Part shown: in pieces, positions 26,175-34,055 of the stretch
How positions within the stretch are numbered: the first letter of the stretch is position 1
Layout: each line of letters starts with the position of its first letter
Source: an uncultured Hyphomicrobiales bacterium
GTDB taxonomy: Bacteria; Pseudomonadota; Alphaproteobacteria; Rhizobiales; Xanthobacteraceae
Assembly: GCA_903839845.1 (NCBI GenBank)
Contig: CAIMEA010000230.1
Span: 1 to 40,130 of the forward strand
Length of the DNA stretch: 40,130 bases
Direction of reading: 5' to 3'
The notes under the pieces: model-generated
Told to the model about the DNA's origin: nothing
Seen by the model: only the letters and a program-made list of their open reading frames with translations
The model's database searches: none
Program-made: the position numbers and the translations under genes

Positions 26175-27386
26175 TCAGCCGACGCGCTCGACCAGCGCCA
26201 GTCCTTCACCACGCCAATGCCCGACGCCGGTGACCAGAACCTGATCCAATGAAGCGCTCATTGGCGTTTCCAGCCCGCTGGCATCGCTCGGCGGGAAAAG
26301 TTGACCGTGACCCAAAGCGACAACCGCCAGGGCCAGATTCATCGGGAATTGCGGTTCTATCCCATGTCCGAGATAGGAGCCGGTGGCGCGAACGGCAAGG
26401 TCGCCATTGGCCGCCAAAACTTGTGCTTCAAGAAAGGCTCGTTCCTCGGCAGTCGCCGCCTTGGCGCCTGAGGCGCCCGATAGGACGGCGGCATGGCCGG
26501 CTTTGACCTTGTCCTTGAGCTTGTCCCACAGCCGGGACAGCGTCGCCGTGGCGGCGCCGGGCTTGCGGTTGGAGCGATCGGAGAGAACCGCCGTCAGGCG
26601 CGCGAGCGGTTTGGCGCCGCGCTTTTCGGCATGTTCGCGCGCTTCGATCACCAAAAATGCGCCGAGCGAGCCGAGAGCAAAACCGCCACCGGTCTCGCCG
26701 CGTTCCCAGACCGATTTGAACGGCTCCTTGAGGCAGTTGCCGGCAAATTCATACAGCATCAATTGATCCGGCCGCTCGCCATTTTGGGCGCCGCCGACCA
26801 GCGCGATATCGCTTTGCCCGGCGGCGATGCGGGAGTGGGCGATCCGAACGGCGTCGACGCCGGACGATTCCTCGCCCATGAAAGTGCGCGACGAACCGGT
26901 GACGCCGTGCACGATCGAAATATTGCCGGCGAGAAGATTGGAAAGCTGCGCCAGGAAAAGCGTCGGGCGCAGGTCGCCCATCAGTTTCTCGTTGAGGAAA
27001 GCGGCCGGATTGGCCGCTTGCGGCGTGCCGGTGAGAATGACCGAGTCGACATTGAGATCGCGCTCGCCGCCGCCGGCGGCGACGATCATATCCATGCGCG
27101 AAAGAAGCTCGGGATTGCCTTTTGCTCCCGCGGAATCGAGCGCAAGACCGGCGGCATAGGTGCCGATGCGCTGCCAGGAATCCATCTGGCGCTGATCGCC
27201 CTTTTTCGGGATCTGCGTGTCGAAATTGATCGGCGCAATCGGATGCACGATGAACGGTGGAAAAAGCGAAGAATTGCCTGAAGGCTTTGCCGCCATCAGC
27301 TTTTGCCAATGGGCATCGCCGCCTTCACCCAGACATGAAACGATGCCGATACCTGTGATCCAGACCTCGCGCGGCGCGTCAGCCAT
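26175..27386 (-). CDS. fabF2: Beta-ketoacyl-ACP synthase homologue lacking the active-site Cys (chain-length-factor-like)
   Basis: A 403-residue thiolase-fold protein that opens with VWITGIGIVSCLGEGG and ends with VLVTGVGHWRGEG. Aligning the strand and helix around the nucleophile (STACASGAS in FabF1) places GEESSGVDA here, so Glu173 stands at the Cys position. The first His motif is also lost (LSGASGAKA instead of NAHGTST), while the second His survives (GSYLGHG, His341). It should not condense by itself and more likely pairs with FabF1 and sets chain length. It overlaps fabZ by eight bases and precedes fabF1 by 14, consistent with one operon. Confidence 0.88.
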   Translation of the reverse strand: MADAPREVWITGIGIVSCLGEGGDAHWQKLMAAKPSGNSSLFPPFIVHPIAPINFDTQIPKKGDQRQMDSWQRIGTYAAGLALDSAGAKGNPELLSRMDMIVAAGGGERDLNVDSVILTGTPQAANPAAFLNEKLMGDLRPTLFLAQLSNLLAGNISIVHGVTGSSRTFMGEESSGVDAVRIAHSRIAAGQSDIALVGGAQNGERPDQLMLYEFAGNCLKEPFKSVWERGETGGGFALGSLGAFLVIEAREHAEKRGAKPLARLTAVLSDRSNRKPGAATATLSRLWDKLKDKVKAGHAAVLSGASGAKAATAEERAFLEAQVLAANGDLAVRATGSYLGHGIEPQFPMNLALAVVALGHGQLFPPSDASGLETPMSASLDQVLVTGVGHWRGEGLALVERVG

Positions 27387-27852
27387 TGGCGCGCGCCTCG
27401 ATCTTCAATCCAATAGTGTCGGCCTGCTTGCGCATCTGTTCCGCCATTTCGGCATTGGGAAAATCAAGCACCCGCAAGGTGAGGGTGGCGTCGGCAACGG
27501 CCTTGCCGTCGGAACTGATCTTGGCGTTGAGCACCGCGTAACCGGAGCCTTCATGCTCCAGATGCGAGGTGATCGCCAGAACTTGGCCGGGACGAACGAA
27601 GGTCCGTAACTTGGCGTCCTTGACCGAGGCGAGAAACGGCATGCGCTCGAATCTGTTGGCGGCGACAACAAGCCAGCCCGACGTCTGCGCCATCGCTTCC
27701 ACCAGCAAGACCCCCGGCATCAACGGATAGCCGGGGAAGTGACCTTCGAAGATTGTGCTCGCCGTTGGAACCGTCGCCTCACAGTTGATCTTGCGATCCG
27801 CGAGATTGAGGTCGACGATGCGATCGATGAGTTGAAAATACTCGAGCCGCAT
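27379..27852 (-). CDS. fabZ: Beta-hydroxyacyl-ACP dehydratase of the very-long-chain acyl cluster
   Basis: Dehydrates 3-hydroxyacyl-AcpXL during very-long-chain synthesis. The 157-residue hotdog-fold protein has the FabZ signature GHFPGYPLMPGVLLVEAMAQ with catalytic His38 and Glu52. The start at 27852 gives the family's usual length and lies 13 bases after the acpXL stop. An open frame continues upstream across acpXL, but that part is not FabZ. The ribosome binding site is weak, so translation may depend on coupling to acpXL. Its stop overlaps the fabF2 start by eight bases. Confidence 0.92.
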   Translation of the reverse strand: MRLEYFQLIDRIVDLNLADRKINCEATVPTASTIFEGHFPGYPLMPGVLLVEAMAQTSGWLVVAANRFERMPFLASVKDAKLRTFVRPGQVLAITSHLEHEGSGYAVLNAKISSDGKAVADATLTLRVLDFPNAEMAEQMRKQADTIGLKIEARANG

Positions 27853-27865
27853 GCGGTGCCGTGAT

Positions 27866-28147
27866 TTAGGCCCCCTTGGCAGCGACGAGTTCGTCGATGC
27901 GGGCGGCAAGGTTCTTGAGCACGAAATACTGGTCGGTAGTCGCTTTGCCGTCGCTGACTTCCTGGGTCCATTGCTCGAGCGGGAGCTTGATTCCGAACGC
28001 CTTGTCGATGGCGAAGGCGATATCGAGGAAATCCAGGCTATCGATGCCGAGATCGTTAATAGCGTGGCTTTCGGCCGTAATGGAATCACGCGGGATATCG
28101 CACGTTTCGGCGATAATATTGGCGATCGTTTCGAACGTGGAGGACAT
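27866..28147 (-). CDS. acpXL: Acyl carrier protein AcpXL
   Basis: Dedicated carrier for the very-long-chain hydroxy fatty acid of lipid A. The 93-residue acidic protein carries the phosphopantetheine site GIDSLDFLD with Ser37. It is longer than the housekeeping AcpP (about 78) and has the AcpXL-like middle part [12 protein letters not shown]. It is the first gene of the cluster acpXL-fabZ-fabF2-fabF1-adh-lpxXL, all minus strand with gaps of at most 39 bases. GAGAG lies before ATG 28147. The promoter should be within the 225 bases upstream; I see no clear consensus there. Confidence 0.95.
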   Translation of the reverse strand: MSSTFETIANIIAETCDIPRDSITAESHAINDLGIDSLDFLDIAFAIDKAFGIKLPLEQWTQEVSDGKATTDQYFVLKNLAARIDELVAAKGA

Positions 28148-28372
28148 CGATAACTCTCTGATTTAATTTGAGTTCTGACAATTGCCCAAGGTGTGGGGCG
28201 CGACGCCCAAGCGGATCAGCCCCGGCCCGGCATTTTTGCCGGCTAACCGTCGTTCGCCCGTATAGCGAAGCAGAGGGTCAAGTTCAATGGCGGCGCCTGT
28301 TTTAAGGCTAAAACGGTCAATTTCGGGGACTTAACCCCCGCAAGGTCCACGGCGAAGCCGATGCGGCCGGGC

Positions 28373-28708
28373 TCACCAGCGATTTCGCGGAATGTCGACG
28401 CTGACCGGGCTGCAACCGCGCCGTCCGCTCAGCACGCAATCCTGGTCCTTGCGCATGCGCGCCATGGTGTCGGCCAGCCAATATCCGACGCAAACCAGAA
28501 CGAGAACGAACAAAAACGCCGCCAGATTGACGATCATGCGATGCCGATAGTCGTCCTCCGGCGTGTTGTCGCGCTCGTATTGGCTCAATCCGGGCGCCGA
28601 GCCGCCATGACTCGGCGGGTGCCTCAGCGGGTGGGGCGCCGGCTGGCGACGTCGGAAATTCAAAATCCGCGCGCCGCGCCGCGGCGAGGGCGTTAAATCG
28701 CTCGTCAT
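28373..28708 (-). CDS. Small membrane protein of unknown function
   Basis: About 111 residues from ATG 28708. A basic, Pro/Arg-rich N-terminal half (PSPRRGARILNFRRRQ) is followed by a polar stretch and one strong membrane helix (MIVNLAAFLFVLVLVCVGYWLA, shown here without its flanks), then a short tail with two cysteines. It probably sits in the inner membrane with the basic half in the cytoplasm. I do not recognise a family. The start is uncertain: ATG 28750 is also in frame, and neither has a clear ribosome binding site. The plus-strand frame over the same bases is low-complexity. Confidence 0.55.
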   Translation of the reverse strand: MTSDLTPSPRRGARILNFRRRQPAPHPLRHPPSHGGSAPGLSQYERDNTPEDDYRHRMIVNLAAFLFVLVLVCVGYWLADTMARMRKDQDCVLSGRRGCSPVSVDIPRNRW

Positions 28709-29038
28709 GCGGAGAATGCCTATCACGGCGCGCGGCGACATTCGACCCATGCCGCAGTTGGGATGTCAGACGCCGCACGCATTGCGGGACGCCGCCGAAA
28801 TCGCTCGGTATCCGGATAGCCGACCGACCCCTTTGGAAAACAAGTGAAATTACGTTGTGGCCGCAGCGCAACAATTTTTTGCGAGCTGCGCAGGGATTCA
28901 GCATATTGCGCGTTGCGGGATTGAAGTTTCTTGTCCGGCAGGGCTTGTTAGGCCAAAATAACCTTTAGGGCCGTAAGCATAAAAACGACAGGCCTTGCCT
29001 TTCATCAGGAAGGCCTTCGTGGGGGATCGGGGTAGCAC
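28709..29038. other. Intergenic region before the DedA/ATP-grasp gene
   Basis: These 330 bases are less GC-rich than their surroundings and separate divergent genes. They hold the hairpin at 28990-29016 and the GGGG-type ribosome binding site of the plus-strand gene. A stop codon (TAG, 29033-29035) closes the reading frame just before the TTG start. I see no RNA gene. Confidence 0.45.
28990..29016 (+). promoter_or_regulatory. Leader hairpin of the DedA/ATP-grasp gene
   Basis: AGGCCTT (28990-28996) pairs with AAGGCCT (29010-29016), and CCT (28998-29000) with AGG (29007-29009) around a six-base loop and one bulged G. It ends 22 bases before the TTG start and has no T run, so it looks like a leader structure and not a terminator. 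Confidence 0.35.
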
Positions 29039-30766
29039 TTGTTTCAATCATTAGCGGGGTTTGGGCAAATCCTGACCGCGGATTTGTCCGCCCTTACAAA
29101 GATTACCTCTTTGGTCGTACTGCCGTTTGCGCATGAGGATCTTGCGATCATCCTCGGCGGCTATCTCATCGTGAACAAATTGATGCCGACGACTTTGGTC
29201 GTGCTGAGCATCTATGGCGGCATTGTCGCCAGCGATTTCGCGCTTTACGGCATCGGCGCCGCCGCCCGTTATGTCCCGTGGTTGTCGCGCTATGCCGTTG
29301 ACGGCCGGGTGCGGCGCGTTAGCGACACACTCAAGCGCAATGTCTTCGGCCTGGTGGCGCTGTGCCGGGTCGTGCCCGGCATCGTCTTCGTCGCCTTCAT
29401 CGCCTGCGGCTGGGCGCGGGTATCGTTTTGGCGGTTCGCCGCCGCCAGCCTTATCGTGTCGGCATTTTACCTGCCGCTGATGCTATATCTGGTGATCGTG
29501 TTCGGCGATGCGCTTGATGACCGCATTGGCTTTTGGGCGTGGCCGCTATTGTTTGCCGCCATCGGCGCGACCAGCTTCGCGCGCAAGCGCATTTTCGCGT
29601 TCCGCGATCCGATCGAAGTGGAAATTGCCCAGGACGCGACGCTGCCCAATAACAGCTTCGGCATGCCGCCATTGTCGCGCGCCGACCGCAAAGTCGCCAT
29701 GGCCGAGCGAATTCCGCCGGCGCTGTTCTATCTGCCGCTTGTGCTCAACTGGATCAGGCTCGGCCTAAAGCATCGCTCAATGACCTTGCCGACCGCGGCC
29801 AATCCGACGATCTTTACCGGCGGCATGTGGGGCGAAACCAAGAGTTCGTATTTCCAGGATGTCGCGCCGGAAGAGCGCAAATGGATCGCCGACTTTGTCC
29901 TGGTCAACCGGACCCCCGATGCGCAGGATCCGGCGGCCGACATCGCGCGCGCCGAACGCGCGCTGGCCGATAAGGGCCTTGATTTTCCGTTGATCGCCAA
30001 GCCCGATATCGGCTGGCACGGTCACGGCGTGCGGCGCATCGACGACAGCGGCGGCCTCGCCTGCTACATCAGCAACTTCCCGGAAGCCCATACGGTGGTG
30101 TTGCAGCGTTATGTGCCTTATCCGGCCGAAGCCGCCGTGCTCTATGCGCGTCTGCCGGGCGAGGCCAGGGGGCGTATCGTGTCGCTGACATTGCGCTATT
30201 TCCCGCATGTGGTCGGCAATGGCAGCATGACGGTGCGCGATCTCATCAATGGCGACGCCCGTGCACAATGGAAGTCGTCGTTGCATCTAGGCGTCGACCC
30301 GACCCATCGCGGCGTTAGCGCCAACGATCTCGATCGGGTGCCGCAGCGCGGCGAGGTCGTGCGCATCGCGCTGATCGGCAACCAGCGCGCCGGAGCATTG
30401 TACCGCGACGCCTGCCGCCATATCACGCCGGCGCTTGAGGCGCGTTTCGACGCAATCGGCCGCAGCATGACGGAATTCCACTACGGCCGTTTCGATCTGC
30501 GCTTCGATACGATCGAAGCCCTGATGCGGGGCGAGGATTTCGCCATTGTTGAAATCAACGGCATTGGCGGCGAGTCGATCGATTGCTGGGATCCGCATCT
30601 TGGCGTGCGCGAGTGCTACCGCCGCCTGGCGGCGCAGCAGCAATTGCTGTTCCAGATCGGCCATTGCAACCGCGCGCGCGGGTTTCATCCGACCAAAGTC
30701 GGCGAATTCGTCTCAAGCCTGTTCGAGCAGAACAAGCTGATCAAGCTCTATCCGGCATCGGCCTGA
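29039..30766 (+). CDS. DedA-family membrane domain fused to an ATP-grasp ligase-like domain
   Basis: A 575-residue fusion. Residues about 20-195 form a DedA (SNARE-associated) membrane domain: PFAHEDLAIILGG with the conserved Glu33, ASDFALYGIG with the conserved Asp, and CRVVPGIVFVAFIACG. Known DedA proteins flip undecaprenyl phosphate or similar lipids. A second hydrophobic stretch (about 226-242) precedes the C-terminal part. Residues about 270-530 look like an ATP-grasp fold: FPLIAKPDIGWHGHG with Lys321, VVLQRYVPYPAEAAV as hinge, and GRFDLRFD plus FAIVEINGIGGES, whose Glu505 and Asn507 suit metal binding. The start must be TTG 29039 or later, since TAG precedes it; GGGG lies upstream. Function unknown: a ligase acting on a lipid-linked substrate is an inference. 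Confidence 0.85.
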   Translation: MFQSLAGFGQILTADLSALTKITSLVVLPFAHEDLAIILGGYLIVNKLMPTTLVVLSIYGGIVASDFALYGIGAAARYVPWLSRYAVDGRVRRVSDTLKRNVFGLVALCRVVPGIVFVAFIACGWARVSFWRFAAASLIVSAFYLPLMLYLVIVFGDALDDRIGFWAWPLLFAAIGATSFARKRIFAFRDPIEVEIAQDATLPNNSFGMPPLSRADRKVAMAERIPPALFYLPLVLNWIRLGLKHRSMTLPTAANPTIFTGGMWGETKSSYFQDVAPEERKWIADFVLVNRTPDAQDPAADIARAERALADKGLDFPLIAKPDIGWHGHGVRRIDDSGGLACYISNFPEAHTVVLQRYVPYPAEAAVLYARLPGEARGRIVSLTLRYFPHVVGNGSMTVRDLINGDARAQWKSSLHLGVDPTHRGVSANDLDRVPQRGEVVRIALIGNQRAGALYRDACRHITPALEARFDAIGRSMTEFHYGRFDLRFDTIEALMRGEDFAIVEINGIGGESIDCWDPHLGVRECYRRLAAQQQLLFQIGHCNRARGFHPTKVGEFVSSLFEQNKLIKLYPASA

Positions 30767-30815
30767 CCGGCTTGCCGGGTGGACGCTGATCCGCGCAGCG
30801 CCTAAACTTGCCGCG

Positions 30816-31169
30816 ATGAATCGATCCTCCCTGTATCGGCGATACTTTTCGCTGGTCGCCATCTATATGGTCGTGCTGCAGGCGCTGTTGCTGCCGCTTT
30901 CAGTCGCGGCCGGCGCGTTGCCGGGCGAGGGTCCGTGTATTTCGTCGACCGCCGATACGCATAAGCCGGCCGGTCATGAGACAGGCTGTCCCTGTGCCGC
31001 CGGTTGCGGCACGCAGTGTTGCGCGCAAGGCGTCGCCGCGGCAGCCCCGGGCGCGACGGTCTACGATCCAAAATATGCCTGGCGTTTGACGCCAATCCTT
31101 GAGCTTGAAGCGGCGGCGCAAGCGGCGACCCGGCACCCGCAAATTCCGCGCGCGCCGCCGCTCGCCTGA
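30816..31169 (+). CDS. Cys-rich exported protein, possibly copper-related
   Basis: A 117-residue protein with a long hydrophobic N-terminal segment (about 10-32), read as a signal peptide or anchor. The exported part has a cysteine cluster, HETGCPCAAGCGTQCC, which with the nearby His residues could bind metal. The rest is Ala/Pro-rich. It resembles small DUF2946-like proteins found beside copper genes, but I am not sure of the family. It lies 87 bases before the PCuAC chaperone gene on the same strand, which supports a copper link. Confidence 0.6.
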   Translation: MNRSSLYRRYFSLVAIYMVVLQALLLPLSVAAGALPGEGPCISSTADTHKPAGHETGCPCAAGCGTQCCAQGVAAAAPGATVYDPKYAWRLTPILELEAAAQAATRHPQIPRAPPLA

Positions 31170-31256
31170 CAGCGTGCTTTAGCGTTCGTTTATAATTTCA
31201 ATCGCCAGGCTGTGCGCGCTAACAGCGGCACGCCTGCGCTGTCAGGAGCAACTTCA

Positions 31257-31763
31257 ATGTCCCGTTTTTCCATGATTGCCGCCGCTGTCATTGCCGCTTT
31301 GTCGGCAACGCCGGCGCTGGCCGGCGACGTTACCGTCGGTACGCTGAAAATCTCCGCGCCGTGGACCCGCGCCACACCGAAAGGCGCGGCGGTCGGCGGC
31401 GGCTATTTAACAATCACCAATACCGGCACGGCGCCCGATCGGTTGACCGGCGGCGCGGTCGATATCGCCGCCCGCTTCGAAGTCCATGAGATGAGCATGG
31501 ACAATGGCGTGATGAAAATGCGCGAGCTGGCCGACGGACTCGAGATCAAGCCGGGCGAGACGATTGAATTCAAGCCCGGCAGCTATCACGTGATGTTCAT
31601 GGGGCTCAAGCAGCAACTCATCCAGGGCCAGCATGTGAAGGCGACGTTGCAGTTTGAAAAGGCCGGCAAGGTCGATGTCGACTTCGCCGTCGAAGGTCTC
31701 GGCGCGCAAAGCCCGGGGGCGGCCAGCGGCCACACGATGCCCGGAATGAATATGAAGCATTAA
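31257..31763 (+). CDS. PCu(A)C-type periplasmic copper chaperone
   Basis: Binds Cu(I) in the periplasm and hands it to the CuA site of cytochrome oxidase or to Sco proteins. The 168-residue product has a signal peptide (cleavage after ALA, about residue 22), the cupredoxin-like core ISAPWTRATPKGAAVGGGYLTI, and the copper ligands of the family: His77 and Met79 in VHEMS, Met88, and His111 and Met113 in SYHVMFMG. A Met/His tail (HTMPGMNMKH) may give extra copper binding. AGGAG lies eight bases before ATG 31257; a longer frame upstream is ignored. A strong terminator follows. Confidence 0.92.
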   Translation: MSRFSMIAAAVIAALSATPALAGDVTVGTLKISAPWTRATPKGAAVGGGYLTITNTGTAPDRLTGGAVDIAARFEVHEMSMDNGVMKMRELADGLEIKPGETIEFKPGSYHVMFMGLKQQLIQGQHVKATLQFEKAGKVDVDFAVEGLGAQSPGAASGHTMPGMNMKH

Positions 31764-31774
31764 AGTACGACGCG

Positions 31775-31807
31775 AAAAATCCCGACGCCACCGGCGCCGG
31801 GATTTTT
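31775..31807. terminator. Bidirectional rho-independent terminator
   Basis: AAAAATCCCG and CGGGATTTTT pair around a GC-rich 13-base loop that can pair further. A/T runs on both sides let it serve the PCuAC gene on the plus strand and the convergent small secreted protein gene on the minus strand. Confidence 0.85.
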
Positions 31808-31831
31808 AGCATTTGCTTCGATGCCGCGCCG

Positions 31832-32053
31832 TCAGCAGCTACGGCGGGTCTTGATGATGACCCGGCCGCTCGGCGTCACGGTGCGCGTGCGGATCACCCG
31901 GCATTCGGCATGGTGACGGCGCCAGCCGCGATCGTGGTGACGTTCGCCGACGGCGACGCCGCCTTCGCCGGCGCGGATGACCACTTCGGCGGATGCCGGC
32001 AGCGCATTCATAACGGTGGCAGCAAGCACGACACCCATAATTGCAAATTTCAT
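31832..32053 (-). CDS. Small secreted basic protein of unknown function (73 aa)
   Basis: A signal peptide (MKFAIMGVVLAATVMNALPASA, here noted only by its ends MKF and ASA) is followed by about 50 residues rich in Arg and His (GERHHDRGWRRHH) with two cysteines (ECRV and the final RRSC) that could form one disulfide. Similar short exported proteins are common in Bradyrhizobium-like genomes. GAGGAG lies eight bases before ATG 32053, which strongly supports the frame. No function can be assigned. Confidence 0.75.
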   Translation of the reverse strand: MKFAIMGVVLAATVMNALPASAEVVIRAGEGGVAVGERHHDRGWRRHHAECRVIRTRTVTPSGRVIIKTRRSC

Positions 32054-32179
32054 AATCAGCTCCTCGGTTGTTCCCGTTGCGGCAGATCAACGCGGCAAAG
32101 GAACTATGGTTGCACGAGGCTCGCCGGATTATTGCCTTATCCTGAACATTTGTTCAGCATTAAACGACCGCGATCACCA

Positions 32180-32767
32180 TCATGCCTGAGGCTCGGCGAA
32201 AGCCAGCTTGGTTTCCGGCGGCGGCAGCATCTGGAAGACGTTGAGCGTCATCGAGATCATGACGTAGTAGCCAAGGATGCCGACCAGTTCGACGGTTGCG
32301 GCATCGCCGATAAATCCCTGCACCCGTTTGAAGGTGCGGGCGCTGACACGGCGTTTTTTATAGATCTCCTGGATGAAGTCATAGATCGCGCGCTCGTCCT
32401 TGGCGGCCGACTTCGGCATGCGTCCGGCGCGCAAATCCTGAATGGTCTTAGGTTTGACGCCGGCCGCCAAGGCCGGCGGTTCATGGGCAAACCATTCGTA
32501 TTGCGCCTTCCAGAGTCTCGCCGTGCACAGAATGGCGAATTCGGACAGCCGGGCCGGGACGCCGGTCTTGTACCGGCAGTGGCCGCCCAGCGCCTGCGCC
32601 AGTTGACCGAATTCCGGCGCATGGAGCCAGACCGCGAACGGCCCGCGCGGCGTCACCGACTTGCCGCGCGGCCCGGACCGGATCTTGTCCATCAGGTCGC
32701 GTTGGGCGCCGGTCATTTGATCCTCGCTGGGAATGGCGAGGCGAGGCGCAGGGCGCTTGGCGGGCAT
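32180..32767 (-). CDS. Carboxymuconolactone decarboxylase-family protein
   Basis: A 195-residue all-helical protein of the CMD/AhpD-like superfamily. Typical parts are GPFAVWLHAPEFGQLAQALG, LSEFAILCTARLWKAQYEWF and the late GILGYYVMISMTLNVF. It has no CxxC pair, so an AhpD-type peroxidase role is unlikely; the His in WFAHEPPA sits near the usual active region. Members include lactone decarboxylases and many proteins of unknown role. AAAGGA precedes ATG 32767. It follows rlpA after 164 bases on the same strand. Confidence 0.85.
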   Translation of the reverse strand: MPAKRPAPRLAIPSEDQMTGAQRDLMDKIRSGPRGKSVTPRGPFAVWLHAPEFGQLAQALGGHCRYKTGVPARLSEFAILCTARLWKAQYEWFAHEPPALAAGVKPKTIQDLRAGRMPKSAAKDERAIYDFIQEIYKKRRVSARTFKRVQGFIGDAATVELVGILGYYVMISMTLNVFQMLPPPETKLAFAEPQA

Positions 32768-32931
32768 GGGGATTCCTTTGGGACGCCGGCGAATGGGCAG
32801 GGCGGAGCGGGAGGTTGCGCGGGTTTTGGTGCGCGGCGGAAAACGCGCTGATTATAGTCGAAAATCGTCCATCGTAAACGAAGGGCGGGTTGCTATCGGC
32901 GGCGGGCATCAGGCGCCGGCGGTCGCGGTGC

Positions 32932-33327
32932 TTATTCGACGGCGGCGGTCACTGCGATCACGCCGCGATTCTGCATGCGCAGCGCGGTGGCGGCGGCGTA
33001 AGACAGGTCGATGACGCGCCCTTTGATAAACGGGCCACGGTCGTTGATCGTAACGGTAACCGATCGGTTGGTCCGCTTGTCGGTGACGACGACGCGGGTG
33101 CCGAACGGCAGGGTCCGGTGCGCGGCGGTCAACTTGGCGCCGTCATAGCGGTCACCGGCCGCGGTCTTGCCGACATAATTCTTGTCGTAATAGGAGGCGA
33201 GGCCGGCAAAAGCGCGGGCATTTTGCGCGCAGGCAGGTCCCGGCGCGCTGAAGATCGCCAGGCCCGCCGTCACCAAAACAATCCCGCCGATTCGTCCGGT
33301 CATGCCGGGCCGCCAGTTTCCGCGCAT
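32932..33327 (-). CDS. rlpA: RlpA-like double-psi beta-barrel protein
   Basis: A short exported protein with the RlpA-type barrel: [35 protein letters not shown] and [20 protein letters not shown], the last containing the catalytic-type Asp. RlpA proteins cut bare glycan strands at the septum or bind peptidoglycan. This one lacks the C-terminal SPOR domain of full RlpA, as many rhizobial paralogues do. The signal peptide ends at ACA near residue 34. The start is unsure: ATG 33327 has GGAG upstream, ATG 33303 would give a shorter signal peptide, and GTG 33351 is also in frame. Confidence 0.82.
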   Translation of the reverse strand: MRGNWRPGMTGRIGGIVLVTAGLAIFSAPGPACAQNARAFAGLASYYDKNYVGKTAAGDRYDGAKLTAAHRTLPFGTRVVVTDKRTNRSVTVTINDRGPFIKGRVIDLSYAAATALRMQNRGVIAVTAAVE

Positions 33328-33396
33328 CTTCAGCCGTCTCCGCCCCGTCACTTTCGCCCGGCCACCTCAATAATGCAAGCATGTGGCTAAATGACG

Positions 33397-33428
33397 AAAA
33401 GCCAGCCGAACCCGGCTGGCTTTTTTTG
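33397..33428. terminator. Rho-independent terminator between the iron permease and rlpA genes
   Basis: GCCAGCCG (33401-33408) pairs with CGGCTGGC (33413-33420) around AACC. A run of seven T follows on the plus strand and a TTTT run on the minus strand. It most likely ends the minus-strand iron permease transcript before rlpA. Confidence 0.8.
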
Positions 33429-33469
33429 TTAGGGCGCGGACGCAAGGGCGCCGGTGCATTCGACTGCGG

Positions 33470-33979
33470 TCAGGCTTTCGCAGTCCGGCGGTGGGATTTG
33501 ACGGCGGCGGCGGCGGCGGTGCGCTTCGCGCCTTTGCCCCGGCGCTGTTCGATCTGCGTGAAGGTCGCCTCGGCGCGCGAGCGGCACTCCTGGTGCAATT
33601 CTTCCAGTTCGGCATCGCTCAAATCCTCGACAGCGGCGAATTTGTTCTTGGCGCCGTGCATCGCCAGCACCAGTTCGGACAATTTCAGTTGCATCGACAG
33701 CATGTCGCGGTTCTGCGTGTTCTGGATCAGAAACACCATCAGGAAGGTGATGATGGTCGTCCCCGTATTGATGACGAGTTGCCAGGTGTCGCTGTAATTG
33801 AACAGCGGCCCGGTCACGACCCAGACGACGATCACGGCGACGGCAAGCAGAAAGGCGAGCGGGTGGCCGGTCCAGACGGCGGTCTTTTGCGCGAAGGACG
33901 AGAAGGCCGCTGCCATTGGCGCCAAGCCGTTTCGCAGCGCCGCGTGGCCACTGGAATTTTTCGTCGTGCCATTGGTCAT
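33470..33979 (-). CDS. Low-affinity iron permease family protein
   Basis: A 169-residue inner-membrane protein. Two membrane helices (about 41-60 and 70-87) surround FNYSDTWQLVINTGTTIITFLMVF, and the segment FLIQNTQNRD is a family hallmark. It is a single short unit, unlike the larger fungal Fet4 transporter from which the family is named, so iron transport in bacteria is not well proven. The C-terminal half is cytoplasmic and charged, ending in a Lys/Arg/Ala tail. A perfect EcfG-type promoter lies 30 bases before the start. It is downstream of ligD on the same strand. Confidence 0.85.
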   Translation of the reverse strand: MTNGTTKNSSGHAALRNGLAPMAAAFSSFAQKTAVWTGHPLAFLLAVAVIVVWVVTGPLFNYSDTWQLVINTGTTIITFLMVFLIQNTQNRDMLSMQLKLSELVLAMHGAKNKFAAVEDLSDAELEELHQECRSRAEATFTQIEQRRGKGAKRTAAAAAVKSHRRTAKA

Positions 33980-34008
33980 CGTCGTTCCCGCGAGAATTGT
34001 CGCGGTCT

Positions 34009-34033
34009 AACGTCCGGTGATCGACCAGGTTCC
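34009..34033 (-). promoter_or_regulatory. EcfG-type promoter of the iron permease gene
   Basis: On the minus strand GGAAC (34033-34029), 16 bases, CGTT (34012-34009): an exact match to the general-stress sigma factor consensus. It lies in the 76-base gap after ligD, with the -10 element 29 bases before the start codon. Confidence 0.65.
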
Positions 34034-34055
34034 ATCGCCGGTATCGGATGACGCT

